In this document: positions 33,894-43,962 of the stretch, piece by piece
Position numbering within the stretch: the stretch's first letter is position 1
Layout: the number at the start of each line of letters is the position of its first letter
NCBI RefSeq assembly: GCF_016591715.1
Contig: NZ_AP024109.1
Location: 434,001-498,000, forward strand
Direction: 5' to 3'
Source of the DNA: Mesorhizobium sp. J8
GTDB lineage: Bacteria > Pseudomonadota > Alphaproteobacteria > Rhizobiales > Rhizobiaceae
DNA: 64,000 nucleotides
Notes under the pieces: model-generated
Seen by the model: the letters and a program-made list of their open reading frames with translations, nothing else
The model's database searches: none
What the model was told of the DNA's origin: nothing
Translations under genes and position numbers: made by a program

Positions 33894-34835
33894 TTGTCTG
33901 CTTCCCGAACCCAAGACGACAGCGCAACGCCCCCCGCGGCGATGCTTTTGATGCTTTGCGTCTATGTCTGCTTCACCTTCCTCGACACCTCCAGCAAATA
34001 CCTAGTGCTGGCCGGCGTCTCGGCGCTGGTCGTCGCCTGGGCTCGTTTCGCCGTACATGTGCTGCTCGTCGGCCTCTTCCTGCGCGGCTGGCGCGAGCCG
34101 GCGCGCTTTCGCGCCAACAACCTGCCGGCGCATATATTGCGCGGCTGCATGCTTTTCGGCTCGACAATGTTCAACATCCTGGCGCTGAAGACGCTGCAGC
34201 TTGCCGAAACCACCTCGATCTATTTCTTCGGCCCGATGGTCATCACCGCCCTTGCCGGCCCGTTGCTCGGCGAATGGGCCGGCTGGCGGCGCTGGCTGGC
34301 GATCCTCGCCGGCTTTGTCGGTGTCCTGATCATCACCCGGCCCGGCGTCGGCGTGTTCGGCATCGGCCATCTCTTCGCGCTCTGCTCGATGCTGTCGAAC
34401 AGCTTCTACGTCATCATGACGCGGCGCATGTCCTCGACCGAAACATCCGAAAGCCTGATCCTATTCTCGGCGCTCGCGCCGTCGGTGCTATTGGCGCCGA
34501 TGCTTGCCTTCTCGCCGACGCTGCCGCACGGCGGCTTTCAATGGTTCATCGTCCTGATGCTGGGCGTCTTCGGCGCCGGCGGCCACTATCTGCTGGTCAG
34601 GGCCTATCGGCTGGCGACCACGACGCAACTGGCGCCTTTCCCATACTCGCAGATGGTGTGGATGATCATCTCCGGCTGGGTGATCTTCCACCAGTTCCCC
34701 GACCGCTGGACCTTGCTCGGCGCCGCCATCATCGTTGCCAGCGGCCTCTACATCATCCACCGCGAGCACAGGCTCCGCGTGCGCAACTCCGCCTCACTCG
34801 ACACCGAGGCCGAGGCACTGGCGAAAAAACTTTGA
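33894..34835 (+). CDS. EamA/DMT-family membrane transporter
   Basis: This protein of about 313 residues has ten predicted membrane segments in two EamA repeats, in the layout of drug/metabolite exporters. The N-terminal half includes LCVYVCFTFLDTSSKYLVLAG, and the repeat junction is near 150 (ITRPGVGVFGIGHLFALCSMLSN). The start is weakly defined: TTG at 33894 gives a normal family length, and ATG 33942 would remove 16 residues. Neither has a good ribosome site. The cargo is unknown. Confidence 0.85.
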   Translation: MSASRTQDDSATPPAAMLLMLCVYVCFTFLDTSSKYLVLAGVSALVVAWARFAVHVLLVGLFLRGWREPARFRANNLPAHILRGCMLFGSTMFNILALKTLQLAETTSIYFFGPMVITALAGPLLGEWAGWRRWLAILAGFVGVLIITRPGVGVFGIGHLFALCSMLSNSFYVIMTRRMSSTETSESLILFSALAPSVLLAPMLAFSPTLPHGGFQWFIVLMLGVFGAGGHYLLVRAYRLATTTQLAPFPYSQMVWMIISGWVIFHQFPDRWTLLGAAIIVASGLYIIHREHRLRVRNSASLDTEAEALAKKL

Positions 34836-34863
34836 TTTGGTCCCGATCAATGGCATAAGGCCG

Positions 34864-34880
34864 AATTTAAACAATTTAAA
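34864..34880. promoter_or_regulatory. Direct repeat AATTTAAA-C-AATTTAAA, candidate LacI operator
   Basis: AATTTAAA is repeated perfectly at 34864-34871 and 34873-34880, each containing the palindrome TTTAAA, in otherwise GC-rich DNA. It lies 9 bp upstream of the first possible start of the LacI gene. Autoregulation by LacI binding, or a promoter element, are the two likely readings. Confidence 0.5.
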
Positions 34881-34888
34881 GACCTGCA

Positions 34889-35938
34889 TTGAGAGACCCT
34901 GGGGAGCGAAGGGCACTGGCACAGAAGATCAAGCTTTCGACGATCGCGGATGCGCTCGGTGTGTCCACGGCAACGGTATCGCTGGCGTTGCGCGACAGCC
35001 CGCTGGTCGCAGGCGCCACGCGCGAGCGCATCAAGGAGCATGCCCGCGCCATCGGCTATATCTACAACCGCCGTGCCGCTTCGCTGCGCACCTCGCGCTC
35101 CGGCATTGTCGGCGTCGTCGTTCACGACATCATGAACCCGTTCTTCGCCGAGATCCTGCGCTCGATCGAAAGCGAGCTCGACCGCAGCCGGCAGACGTTC
35201 ATCCTCTCCAACCATTACGACCAGCTGGAAAAGCAGCGCACCTTCATCGACACGCTGCTGCAGCTCGGCGCCGACGGTGTCATCATGTCGCCGGCCATCG
35301 GCACGCCGGCCGAGGACATCATCATGGCCGAGGAAAACGGCCTGCCGGCGGTGCTGATCGCGCGCACCGTTGCCGGCGCGGACGTGCCGGTGTTCCGCGG
35401 CGACGATGCCTATGGCACGGCACTGGCCACCAATCACCTGATCTCGCTCGGCCACAAGCGTATCGCCATGGTCGGCGGCACCGACCAGACCTCGACCGGC
35501 CGCGACCGCTACCAGGGTTATCTCAACGCGATGGAGGCGGCCGGCCTGGAGGTGAAGCCGTCCTGGCGCATTCCGGGGCCGCGCACCAAGCAGGCGGGGT
35601 TCGAGGCCGCGGGGCAGTTTCTGGCGCTGAAGGACAAGCCCACGGCCGCATGCTGCTGGAACGACCTGGTCGCGATCGGGTTGATGAACGGCATCGCGCG
35701 CGCCGGCCTCGTGCCCGGCGTCGATATTTCGGTCACCGGCTACGACGATCTCGAGGAGGCGGCCATCGCGACACCGGCGCTGACCACGGTCTGGAACGGG
35801 CAGCGCGAGGTCGGCCGCCGCGCCGCGAGCGCCTTGCTCGACAAGTTGAACGGGCAGGCAGTGCGGCCCTCGCAGGAGCTGATCAAGCCGGAACTGCATG
35901 TGCGGCAGTCGACCGGCAAGCCGGTGGAGCGTGCATGA
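34889..35938 (+). CDS. LacI-family transcriptional regulator
   Basis: This repressor of about 349 residues has an N-terminal LacI helix-turn-helix (IKLSTIADALGVSTATVSLALRD, hinge near 60) and a periplasmic-binding-like core (GIVGVVVHDIMNPFFAEIL, then SVTGYDDLEEAAIATPALTT). The start is uncertain. TTG at 34889 gives 349 residues, but CTG at 34916 has GGGGAG and AAGG upstream and would begin AQKIKLSTIADALG, a typical family N-terminus. It overlaps the following dehydrogenase by 4 bp, so the two are coupled. Confidence 0.9.
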   Translation: MRDPGERRALAQKIKLSTIADALGVSTATVSLALRDSPLVAGATRERIKEHARAIGYIYNRRAASLRTSRSGIVGVVVHDIMNPFFAEILRSIESELDRSRQTFILSNHYDQLEKQRTFIDTLLQLGADGVIMSPAIGTPAEDIIMAEENGLPAVLIARTVAGADVPVFRGDDAYGTALATNHLISLGHKRIAMVGGTDQTSTGRDRYQGYLNAMEAAGLEVKPSWRIPGPRTKQAGFEAAGQFLALKDKPTAACCWNDLVAIGLMNGIARAGLVPGVDISVTGYDDLEEAAIATPALTTVWNGQREVGRRAASALLDKLNGQAVRPSQELIKPELHVRQSTGKPVERA

Positions 35939-36918
35939 CCAGGCCTGAAGGAAAATTGCCGGTCGCCATCCTGGTGCCCGCCGATTTCAACGACCATGCC
36001 GTCGGCCGCATCGACAAGGCGTTCGAGCCTGTGCGGATCGAACGCGCCGATCCCGGGCTGGTGACGGAGGAGATGCGCGCCAAGGTACGCGGCATCGCCT
36101 CCTACGCGGGCATCAGCGCGGCGATGATCGACGCGCTGCCCAATCTCGAGATCATCGCCAGCTTCGGCGTCGGCTACGATTCCATCGACGCCAGTCACGC
36201 GGCCAAGCGCGGCGTCATGGTCACCAACACGCCCGACGTCCTGACCGAGGAGGTCGCCGACACCGCCATCGGCCTTTTGATCAACACCGTTCGCGAGCTC
36301 TACGCCGCCGAGAAATGGCTGCGCGACGGCGATTGGGTGAAGAAGGGCAATTATCGCCTGAGCCGGCTTACCTTGCGCGGCCGCAGCGTCGGCATTTTCG
36401 GCATGGGCCGCATCGGCCGGGCCGTCGCCCGCCGCCTCGAAGCCTTCGGCCTGCCGGTCGCCTACCACAACCGCCGCAAGGTCGAAGGCCTGCCTTACGA
36501 CTACCATGCCACTTTGAAGGGGCTTGCCGAGGCCGTCGACACGCTGATCTGCGTTGCGCCGGGCGGCGCCGCCACCGAGAAGGCGATCAATGCCGAAATC
36601 TTGTCGGCGTTGGGTTCGAACGGCGTCTTCGTCAATATCGGCCGCGGCTCGACGGTCGACGAGGCAGCGCTCGCCGCCGCCCTCGAAAGCAGCACCATAG
36701 CCGCCGCCGGGCTCGACGTCTTCGCCGACGAGCCGAATGTATCGCGGGCCCTGCTCGACGCCCCCAACGCTTCGCTCCTGCCGCATGTCGGTTCAGCGTC
36801 GGTCCACACCCGCCGCGCCATGGCGGATCTCTGCGTCGACAATCTCGTCGCCTGGTTCACAGAGCGCCGGCCGCTGACGCCCGTGCCGGAGACGATCAAC
36901 GTCAAGCCGCGCGGCTAG
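35935..36918 (+). CDS. D-2-hydroxyacid dehydrogenase (hydroxypyruvate/glyoxylate reductase-like)
   Basis: This 327-residue NAD(P)-dependent dehydrogenase has the Rossmann motif GIFGMGRIGRAVARR near 147-161 and catalytic Arg in NIGRGSTVDEAAL near 236. The Glu is in DVFADEPNV near 265 and the His in LPHVGSASVHT near 284. All catalytic residues are present. The likely substrate is hydroxypyruvate, glyoxylate or a related 2-keto acid. ATGA overlap with the LacI gene indicates that the repressor controls this enzyme. Confidence 0.9.
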   Translation: MTRPEGKLPVAILVPADFNDHAVGRIDKAFEPVRIERADPGLVTEEMRAKVRGIASYAGISAAMIDALPNLEIIASFGVGYDSIDASHAAKRGVMVTNTPDVLTEEVADTAIGLLINTVRELYAAEKWLRDGDWVKKGNYRLSRLTLRGRSVGIFGMGRIGRAVARRLEAFGLPVAYHNRRKVEGLPYDYHATLKGLAEAVDTLICVAPGGAATEKAINAEILSALGSNGVFVNIGRGSTVDEAALAAALESSTIAAAGLDVFADEPNVSRALLDAPNASLLPHVGSASVHTRRAMADLCVDNLVAWFTERRPLTPVPETINVKPRG

Positions 36919-36919
36919 A

Positions 36920-36957
36920 GCAATTCCAGAAAAAGCGTGAGCGGTTTCAACCCATGG
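36920..36957. repeat. Half copy of the dispersed palindromic element
   Basis: The element starts GCAATTCCAGAAAAAGCGTG just after the dehydrogenase stop and keeps the GAGCGGTTTC core, but lacks the closing GGAATTGC arm seen at 7148-7190 and 53628-53669. Confidence 0.5.
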
Positions 36958-37072
36958 ACGTCGAACTGCTCCGGACGCTTCCGCCACATGTGTTAATGCT
37001 TGCGAAGCAGATTAACCGCCGCTTAACCCTTTGAATTCATTCTTCATACATAATTGAGTGTGGAGAAGCGGC

Positions 37073-37462
37073 GTGAAGCTGGTTGCCGGGTTGGCTGTGT
37101 CGGTTGCGTTGTTCGGAGGCGCGCATGTCCTGTATGGCGGCCAAGGCCAGAGCACGGCTGTCGAGACCGCCTCGTCAAGCGCCTATCGATTGACGGCCAA
37201 TGGCGACGAAGCCGCCTGCGCCGTGCAGCGGGGAGCTCGGGTCTCGGACGGCCTGTCGCGGCTCGACGTCGCTCCGGACTGCCGCAAGCTGATGCCCGGC
37301 ATCGAGCGTGTGAAATTCTGGCGCGAGCAGGCGGACGGCTCGGTCGCTTTCAGCGAGAACGGCATGGACGCTATCGTCACCTTTGGCGTCGCCGATGGCG
37401 ACGGCTACGAATCCTACGCGCCCGCCGCGCCGCTTCTGGCGCTGAATAGCGGCAGCCAGTAG
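37073..37462 (+). CDS. Secreted protein resembling AprI/Inh metalloprotease inhibitors
   Basis: This 129-residue protein has a signal peptide (KLVAGLAVSVALFGGAHVLYG). The mature part has two cysteines about 27 residues apart and a W in KFWREQADG. It then has DGSVAFSENGMDAIVTF and a final SYAPAAPLLAL, which together fit the small beta-barrel of the Inh family that blocks serralysin-type proteases. The GTG at 37073 has GGAG 8 nt upstream; an earlier GTG has none. No protease gene is nearby. The family call is moderate; it may simply be an uncharacterised periplasmic protein. Confidence 0.6.
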   Translation: MKLVAGLAVSVALFGGAHVLYGGQGQSTAVETASSSAYRLTANGDEAACAVQRGARVSDGLSRLDVAPDCRKLMPGIERVKFWREQADGSVAFSENGMDAIVTFGVADGDGYESYAPAAPLLALNSGSQ

Positions 37463-37575
37463 TCCCTAGGCGTGGTCTTTTTGCAACTTCGGATCGGAAA
37501 ACATCTCTGAGGTGCTCGCCTGTCTTGCAACGCAACCAAAGCCGATTAGGTGTATCGTAGCTTTGGGGTGCTTAA

Positions 37576-38250
37576 ATGAAGTCCTTTCTTCTTGCTTCGA
37601 CCATTCTTGCCTTGTTTCCGGCCAGCGCCTTTGCGGCCGACGCGCTTTCTCCTGCTGCTCCGGCAGCTTATGAGTGGAGCGGCTTCTATGGCGGCGTCCA
37701 ACTCGGCTATGGCTGGGGCAAGGTAAAGAGTCACGATTCTGAGATGGCCACTGGCTTTTCCGATTGGGCCGACTCCTGGAAAAGCGATGGAGTCCTGGGT
37801 GGCATTCATATCGGCTACAACCAGGCTTACGATCAATTCGTCCTTGGCGCCGAAGCCGACATTGAAGCCTCGGGAATGAGCGGATCAGTGGATTCGGCAT
37901 TTGCAGGCAACATCAAGACCAAGATCGACGTACAGGGCTCGCTGCGGGCGCGCCTTGGTTATGCGATGGGGCCGGCTCTTCTTTACGCTACGGGCGGTCT
38001 CGCCGTCGCTCACTTCGACACCAAATATGATGATGGCGTAACAACTGATAGCTCATCCCACACCAAAGCCGGTTGGACAGTGGGCGCAGGCGTCGAGTAT
38101 GCATTCACGCCGAACTGGACGACGCGCGTCGAATATCGCTACAGCGATTTCGGCAAATTTACTGACAATCCGGCAACCGACGGCGGGTTTCTTTACCCCA
38201 CCGACGTGACGACGCACGCCGTGCGCGTCGGCTTCAGCTACAAGTTCTGA
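37576..38250 (+). CDS. Outer-membrane beta-barrel protein, Omp25/Omp31-like
   Basis: This 224-residue protein has a cleavable signal peptide ending in AFA-ADA and an eight-stranded barrel pattern typical of rhizobial and Brucella Omp25/31 proteins. Examples are YEWSGFYGGVQLGYGWG near 31, GVLGGIHIGYNQAYDQFVLGAEAD near 73, GSLRARLGYAMGPALLYATGG and TPNWTTRVEYRYSDFG. It ends in VGFSYKF, with a C-terminal aromatic recognised by BamA. It has its own short leader and a terminator-like stem follows. Probably an abundant structural porin-like protein. Confidence 0.9.
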   Translation: MKSFLLASTILALFPASAFAADALSPAAPAAYEWSGFYGGVQLGYGWGKVKSHDSEMATGFSDWADSWKSDGVLGGIHIGYNQAYDQFVLGAEADIEASGMSGSVDSAFAGNIKTKIDVQGSLRARLGYAMGPALLYATGGLAVAHFDTKYDDGVTTDSSSHTKAGWTVGAGVEYAFTPNWTTRVEYRYSDFGKFTDNPATDGGFLYPTDVTTHAVRVGFSYKF

Positions 38251-38257
38251 TCTCGAA

Positions 38258-38278
38258 AGGCGGCTTGAAGCGCCGCCA
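38258..38278. terminator. Stem-loop between convergent omp and amidotransferase genes
   Basis: GGCGGC (38259-38264) pairs with GCCGCC (38272-38277) around a 7-nt loop, in the 30-bp gap between two convergent stops. A/T-richer flanks (GAAA on one side, ATTCTATT on the other) suit termination in both directions. The stem is short. Confidence 0.5.
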
Positions 38279-38280
38279 TT

Positions 38281-39072
38281 CTATTCCGCTGCGGCGCGGG
38301 CGCCCGTCTTTGCCGCCGCATGCAGCCGCACGGCGTCGCCGAAGGCCTTGAAGATCTTGGCGGAATTGCTGTCCGATTTCACCCAGTATTCGGGGTGCCA
38401 TTGCACGCCGACCGCAAAGGCCCGCGCATCCTTGACGGAGACCGCTTCGATCGTGCCGTCGGTGGCCAAAGCCTCGATTTGCAGTTTCGAGCCGAGCCGG
38501 TCGATTCCCTGCCGATGCAGCGAGTTGACCTTGATGTCTCCGGCGCCGAACACGCCGGCAAGGCAGCTTCCCGGCTTGATCGAGACCGTCTGATGGATGG
38601 CGAAGCGCTCGTCCTGATTGTCGCTCACCGGCGCGCGGTGATCGAGCGAGCCTTCCCGCTCCTGGATTTCGGTGCCCAGCGTGCCACCAAGCGCAACGTT
38701 CAGCTCCTGGATGCCACGGCAGATGGCAAGCAGCGGCACGCCGCGCTCGAGCGCCTTGCGGATCAGCGGCAGCGTGGTGGCGTCGCGCGCCGGATCGTAG
38801 GGGCCGTTGGCTTCGCTCGGGTCGCCATCGTAAAGCGAGGGATGGACGTTGGATTTCGAACCCGTCAGCATGACGCCGTCGACGGACGACAGCAATTCGT
38901 CTAGGTCGAGCCGGTCGCCGAAGGACGGCACCAGCAGCGGGAACACGCCGGCGCCCGTGATCGCGGCTTCCAGATATTGCTGGGGCGCGGCGTGCCAGGT
39001 GTAATTGTCGAACTGGCGGACGTCGGTCGAGACTGCGACGAGCGGCTGCTGCATTTTGGGTTTGGTTTCCAT
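38281..39072 (-). CDS. Class I glutamine amidotransferase, gamma-glutamyl-GABA hydrolase-like
   Basis: This 263-residue protein of the peptidase C26 group includes E. coli gamma-glutamyl-gamma-aminobutyrate hydrolase. The nucleophile Cys is in LLAICRGIQELNVALGG near 116, and the His-Glu pair is in GVQWHPEYW near 228. The start at 39072 is used; ATG 39054 is possible. This activity completes the gamma-glutamylated polyamine route that the GS-like ligase at 26230-27636 could start, although the genes are not adjacent. The name PuuD for this hydrolase should not be confused with urate oxidase PuuD. Confidence 0.87.
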   Translation of the reverse strand: METKPKMQQPLVAVSTDVRQFDNYTWHAAPQQYLEAAITGAGVFPLLVPSFGDRLDLDELLSSVDGVMLTGSKSNVHPSLYDGDPSEANGPYDPARDATTLPLIRKALERGVPLLAICRGIQELNVALGGTLGTEIQEREGSLDHRAPVSDNQDERFAIHQTVSIKPGSCLAGVFGAGDIKVNSLHRQGIDRLGSKLQIEALATDGTIEAVSVKDARAFAVGVQWHPEYWVKSDSNSAKIFKAFGDAVRLHAAAKTGARAAAE

Positions 39073-39195
39073 CAGGCCAAGGATTTGTTCTGCCTATAAA
39101 ATAAGCGATCCGCCGCGGCTTTTCCATGGCAAGTTTCGCCGCCTCGCATGGGCCAGGCAAGCGGATATTAGACTATAGTTGCAGTGGGCCGCTGA

Positions 39196-40431
<1,236 letters not shown>

Positions 40432-40445
40432 GAAGGTTAGCCCTT

Positions 40446-40467
40446 CTTCCCGTATAGAGACGGGGAG
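40446..40467. repeat. Stem-loop after dctP, partial RIME-like arm
   Basis: CTTCCCGT (40446-40453) pairs with ACGGGGAG (40460-40467, one G-U) around a 6-nt loop, 15 bp after the DctP stop. The sequence resembles one arm of the 30288-30434 element. It may end the DctP transcript, though no T-run follows. Confidence 0.45.
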
Positions 40468-40519
40468 AGGGGCGCTGTTCTCGGCGGTTTCGCCAATCGC
40501 CGACCTGCAAGACCGCGTC

Positions 40520-41548
40520 TCAGCCCCGATCCGGCACCACCAGCACCTTGACCTCGCCCGGCGCCGGCGGGCTGGCGATCACCTGCGGCGCTTCTCCCAG
40601 GCTGACCTGCCTCGATATCAGCCTGTCGACCTCGATCGCTCCGGAGGCGATCAGTTGCGCCGCCCTGCCATGCGTGAATGGGTTGAGGAAGGAGCCCAGC
40701 ACCTTCAATTCGCGGAACAGAAGATCGAACGGCTCGATTTCCACCTTCATGCCTTGCGGCACGACGCCGACGATGACGACCGTGCCGCCGGCCCGAGCCA
40801 TGCGCACCGACTGCTCTACCGTGTCGCGAACGCCGGCGCATTCCAGCACCACGTCGGCACCGCCGGGCACCAGGCCCTTCGGGCCGGCGACGGCCGCGAT
40901 CGGGTCGCCGGCGCCTGGGTCGATCGTCGCGGTCGCGCCGAGCGCCTCGGCAAGCGCGCGGCGGGAGGCCTGCCTGGTCGACAGGATGATGGTTGCCGCG
41001 CCCGCGAGCTTGGCCAACTGCACGACGAGCAGGCCGATGACGCCGCCGCCGAGCACCACGACCGACGCGCCCGGCCGGATCGCGGCAAGGTCGACGCCAT
41101 GGAGGCAGCAGGCGAGCGGCTCGCAGAAGGCGCCATGCGTCGGCTTGAGGTTTGCCGGCAGCCGGAAGGCCTGCTTGTGCGGCATCAGCACGTAATCGGC
41201 GAAGCCGCCGTCGCGATGGATGCCGATGGCGCGCAGATTGCTGCAGAGATTGACGCGGCCGGCATGGCAATGGGCGCAGCGCCCGCAGGCGATGTTGGGA
41301 TCGCCGGTGACGCGGTCGCCGACGGCAATCCCCGACACCGCCTGGCCGACAGCTTCGACGATGCCGGAGAATTCATGGCCGAGCGTCACCGGCGGCGTGC
41401 AGGGAAACTCGCCGTGGAAGAGGTGCCGGTCGGTGCCGCAGACGCCGCAGGCCTCGATCCGCACCAGGACGTCCTCCGGTCCCGGCGAAGGCTTGTCCAC
41501 TTCGCGTAGCGCGATGCTGCCGATTGCTTCCAGCCGGACGGCTCTCAT
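40520..41548 (-). CDS. Zinc-dependent alcohol/polyol dehydrogenase (MDR superfamily)
   Basis: This 342-residue medium-chain dehydrogenase has catalytic zinc residues in ACGVCGTD near 33 and GHEFSG near 57, and structural zinc cysteines in CGRCAHCHAGRVNLC near 87-101. The NAD-binding glycine motif is VVLGGGVIGLLVVQLA near 163. It resembles sorbitol, threonine or 2,3-butanediol dehydrogenases. It lies 12 bp downstream of dctM on the same strand, so it most likely oxidises the compound imported by the TRAP system, a polyol or hydroxy acid. Confidence 0.9.
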   Translation of the reverse strand: MRAVRLEAIGSIALREVDKPSPGPEDVLVRIEACGVCGTDRHLFHGEFPCTPPVTLGHEFSGIVEAVGQAVSGIAVGDRVTGDPNIACGRCAHCHAGRVNLCSNLRAIGIHRDGGFADYVLMPHKQAFRLPANLKPTHGAFCEPLACCLHGVDLAAIRPGASVVVLGGGVIGLLVVQLAKLAGAATIILSTRQASRRALAEALGATATIDPGAGDPIAAVAGPKGLVPGGADVVLECAGVRDTVEQSVRMARAGGTVVIVGVVPQGMKVEIEPFDLLFRELKVLGSFLNPFTHGRAAQLIASGAIEVDRLISRQVSLGEAPQVIASPPAPGEVKVLVVPDRG

Positions 41549-41560
41549 GACGTGGTCACC

Positions 41561-43360
41561 TCAATTGAAACTCGGCGGCTTCGAAAGGTCGGGCGCCGGC
41601 GTCGCCGGCTTGGCAGGCGTGGTGTCGCCGAAATTCGGCGGCTGTGACAGATCGGGCGTGCCGGGCGCGGCAGGGGCGGGGGCGCCGCCATTGGCCGGAG
41701 CCGCGCCATTGTCCGCCGGCGGCGTGCCGAGCGGCGACAGCGACGGCATGTCGGGCAGCTTGAGATCGATCGTGCTGGGCTCCACCACGGCGCCCTTGTA
41801 GCGCATCACCATCTGCGGGAAGGCGATGGTGAGCCCGATCATGATCACCTGGATCAGGACGAACGGCACGGCGCCCCAATAGATCTGCCCGGTGGTAACA
41901 GGCGCGATCTGCTTCCCGGTGATTCGATCGAGATAAGGCACGCGAGCCGCGACCGAACGCAGGTAGAACAGCGCGAAGCCGAAGGGCGGATGCATGAAGC
42001 TGGTCTGCATGTTGACGCCGAGCAGCACGCCGAACCAGATCAGGTCGATGCCGAGCTTGTCGGCGGCAGGCGCCAGAAGCGGCACGATGATGAAGGCGAG
42101 CTCGAAGAAATCGAGGAAGAAGGCGAGCACGAAGACCAGGATGTTGACGCCGATCAGGAAGCCTGTCTCGCCGCCGGGCAGCGAGGTCAACAGGTGCTCG
42201 ACCCAGATATGGCCGTTGACGCCGTAGAAGGTGAGCGAAAAGACGCGCGCGCCGATCAGGATGAACAGCACGAAGGAGGAAAGCCTGGTCGTCGAGGCCA
42301 GTGCCTGGTTGACGACTTCCCTCGTCAGGCGGCCTTTCATCGCCGCCATGATGAGCGCGCCGACAGCGCCCATGGCGCCGCCTTCGGTCGGCGTGGCGAT
42401 GCCGAGGAAGATCGTGCCCAGCACCAGGAAGATCAGTGCCAGCGGCGGGATCAGCACGATCACCACCTGCTGCGCCAGCTTGGACATCATGTTGATGCGG
42501 AGCCGCTGATCGACGATGGCAACGACATAGATGACGATGACGCCGACGGCGAAGCCGAGGATGTCGGCGTTGTCGCCGTGCGTCGGCGCGAGATAGCGAT
42601 AGGCGCCGTAGGAGATGGCGCCGGTGATGAGCAGCGCCACGATCAGCGACAGCACGCCGTGGCCGAGCGTGCGGGCTTCGAGCGGCAGCGCCGGCATCGA
42701 GTTCGGCCGGACGATCGACATGATCAGGATATAGAGCATGTAGATGCCGGTCAGCACGAGGCCGGGGATCAGCGCGCCGGCATACATGTCGCCGACCGAG
42801 CGTCCGAGCTGGTCGGCAAGCACGATCAGCACCAGCGACGGCGGGATGATCTGGGCGAGCGTGCCGGAGGCGGCGATGACACCGGACGCCAGCCTGCGGT
42901 CATAGCCGTAACGCAGCATGATCGGCAGCGAGATCAGCCCCATGGCGATGACGGAGGCGGCGACCACGCCGGTCGTGGCGGCAAGCAGCGCGCCGACGAA
43001 GATCACGGCATAGGCAAGCCCGCCGCGGATCGGCCCGAACAGCTGGCCGATCGTGTCGAGCAGGTCCTCGGCCATGCCGGAGCGTTCGAGCACGATGCCC
43101 ATGAAGGTGAAGAAGGGTATCGCCAGGAGCGTGTCGTTCGACATCACCCTGGTGCCGTAGAAATTGTCGGGCAGCGCATGCAGCAGCGGCCAGGCAAGGT
43201 TGATCGACCCGCCGGAATAGGGCGAGACCAGCACGCCGATGAAGAAGAACAGCAAGCCATTTGCGGCGAGCGAGAAGGCGACGGGATAGCCGATCAACAG
43301 GAAGACGATCAGCGAGGCGAACATGATCGGCGCCATGTTCTGCGCGATGAATTCGATCAT
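41561..43360 (-). CDS. TRAP transporter large permease, DctM family, with low-complexity C-terminal tail
   Basis: This 599-residue inner-membrane permease is longer than the usual DctM of about 430. The N-terminal 530 residues carry the family helices and motifs (VAFSLAANGLLFFFIGV near 28, IPFFTFMGIVLERSGMAEDLL near 82, ATPTEGGAMGAVGAL near 325, and the FFLDFFELAFIIVPLLAP segment near 415). The extra length is an insert near 210-290 and a Pro/Ala/Gly tail from about 538, in which PDLSQPPNF and PDLSKPPSF recur. The start overlaps the dctQ stop (ATGA). Confidence 0.92.
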   Translation of the reverse strand: MIEFIAQNMAPIMFASLIVFLLIGYPVAFSLAANGLLFFFIGVLVSPYSGGSINLAWPLLHALPDNFYGTRVMSNDTLLAIPFFTFMGIVLERSGMAEDLLDTIGQLFGPIRGGLAYAVIFVGALLAATTGVVAASVIAMGLISLPIMLRYGYDRRLASGVIAASGTLAQIIPPSLVLIVLADQLGRSVGDMYAGALIPGLVLTGIYMLYILIMSIVRPNSMPALPLEARTLGHGVLSLIVALLITGAISYGAYRYLAPTHGDNADILGFAVGVIVIYVVAIVDQRLRINMMSKLAQQVVIVLIPPLALIFLVLGTIFLGIATPTEGGAMGAVGALIMAAMKGRLTREVVNQALASTTRLSSFVLFILIGARVFSLTFYGVNGHIWVEHLLTSLPGGETGFLIGVNILVFVLAFFLDFFELAFIIVPLLAPAADKLGIDLIWFGVLLGVNMQTSFMHPPFGFALFYLRSVAARVPYLDRITGKQIAPVTTGQIYWGAVPFVLIQVIMIGLTIAFPQMVMRYKGAVVEPSTIDLKLPDMPSLSPLGTPPADNGAAPANGGAPAPAAPGTPDLSQPPNFGDTTPAKPATPAPDLSKPPSFN

Positions 43361-43962
43361 GGGCGGGCCTCGCCCGCGATCGCCTTGGCTTCCTCGGCCA
43401 GCGCCTTTGCCTCGAGCTCGGCCTGCTCATGCGCCGACACGAAGGGGTTGGGATCGTCCATGTCGCCGCGCATGATGGCGATCTTCTTGATGATCTCGGA
43501 AACCCCCTGCAGCGCGAGCAGGAAGAAGCCGGCCAGCAGGATGGCCTTGGCCGGCCACACGATCAGCCCGCCGGCATTGGTCGACATCTCGCCGCTGCGG
43601 AAGGACAGCGACACATAAGGCACGAAATAGATCACCATCAGCACGACGAAGGGCATCAGGAAGAACAAGTGGCCGAAGAGGTCGATCCAGTGCTGCACGC
43701 GCCGCGGGAACATGCCGTAGACGATATCGATGCGGATATGATCGTTCTGCTTCAGCGTGTAGGCGGCAGCCAGCATGAAGGCGGCGCCGAACAGATACCA
43801 TTGCAGCTCCAGCCAGGCATTGGAGGAGGTATCGAACACCTTGCGAATGACGGCGTTGCCGGCGCTCACCAGGATCGCGAGCAGGATCAGCCAGGAGACC
43901 CAACGGCCGATGAACTCATTGATGCGGTCGATCGTCCTGGATAGAGCGAGCAGCCCTGCCAT
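43357..43962 (-). CDS. TRAP transporter small permease, DctQ family
   Basis: This 201-residue four-helix subunit has helices near residues 20-45, 58-78, 95-118 and 138-160. Conserved parts are WLELQWYLFGAAFMLAAAYTLKQNDHIRIDI (split across 50-80). The C-terminal tail is charged and Ala-rich. The ATG at 43962 with AGGGAGG upstream is used; the longer frame is not supported. It heads a dctQ-dctM-dehydrogenase operon that faces the dctP gene. Confidence 0.9.
   Translation of the reverse strand: MAGLLALSRTIDRINEFIGRWVSWLILLAILVSAGNAVIRKVFDTSSNAWLELQWYLFGAAFMLAAAYTLKQNDHIRIDIVYGMFPRRVQHWIDLFGHLFFLMPFVVLMVIYFVPYVSLSFRSGEMSTNAGGLIVWPAKAILLAGFFLLALQGVSEIIKKIAIMRGDMDDPNPFVSAHEQAELEAKALAEEAKAIAGEARP

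Noticed and set aside
34735..35934. Long plus-strand frame joined to the 2-hydroxyacid dehydrogenase
   Set aside because: It crosses the LacI gene in another frame; the dehydrogenase begins at 35935 with an ATGA overlap.
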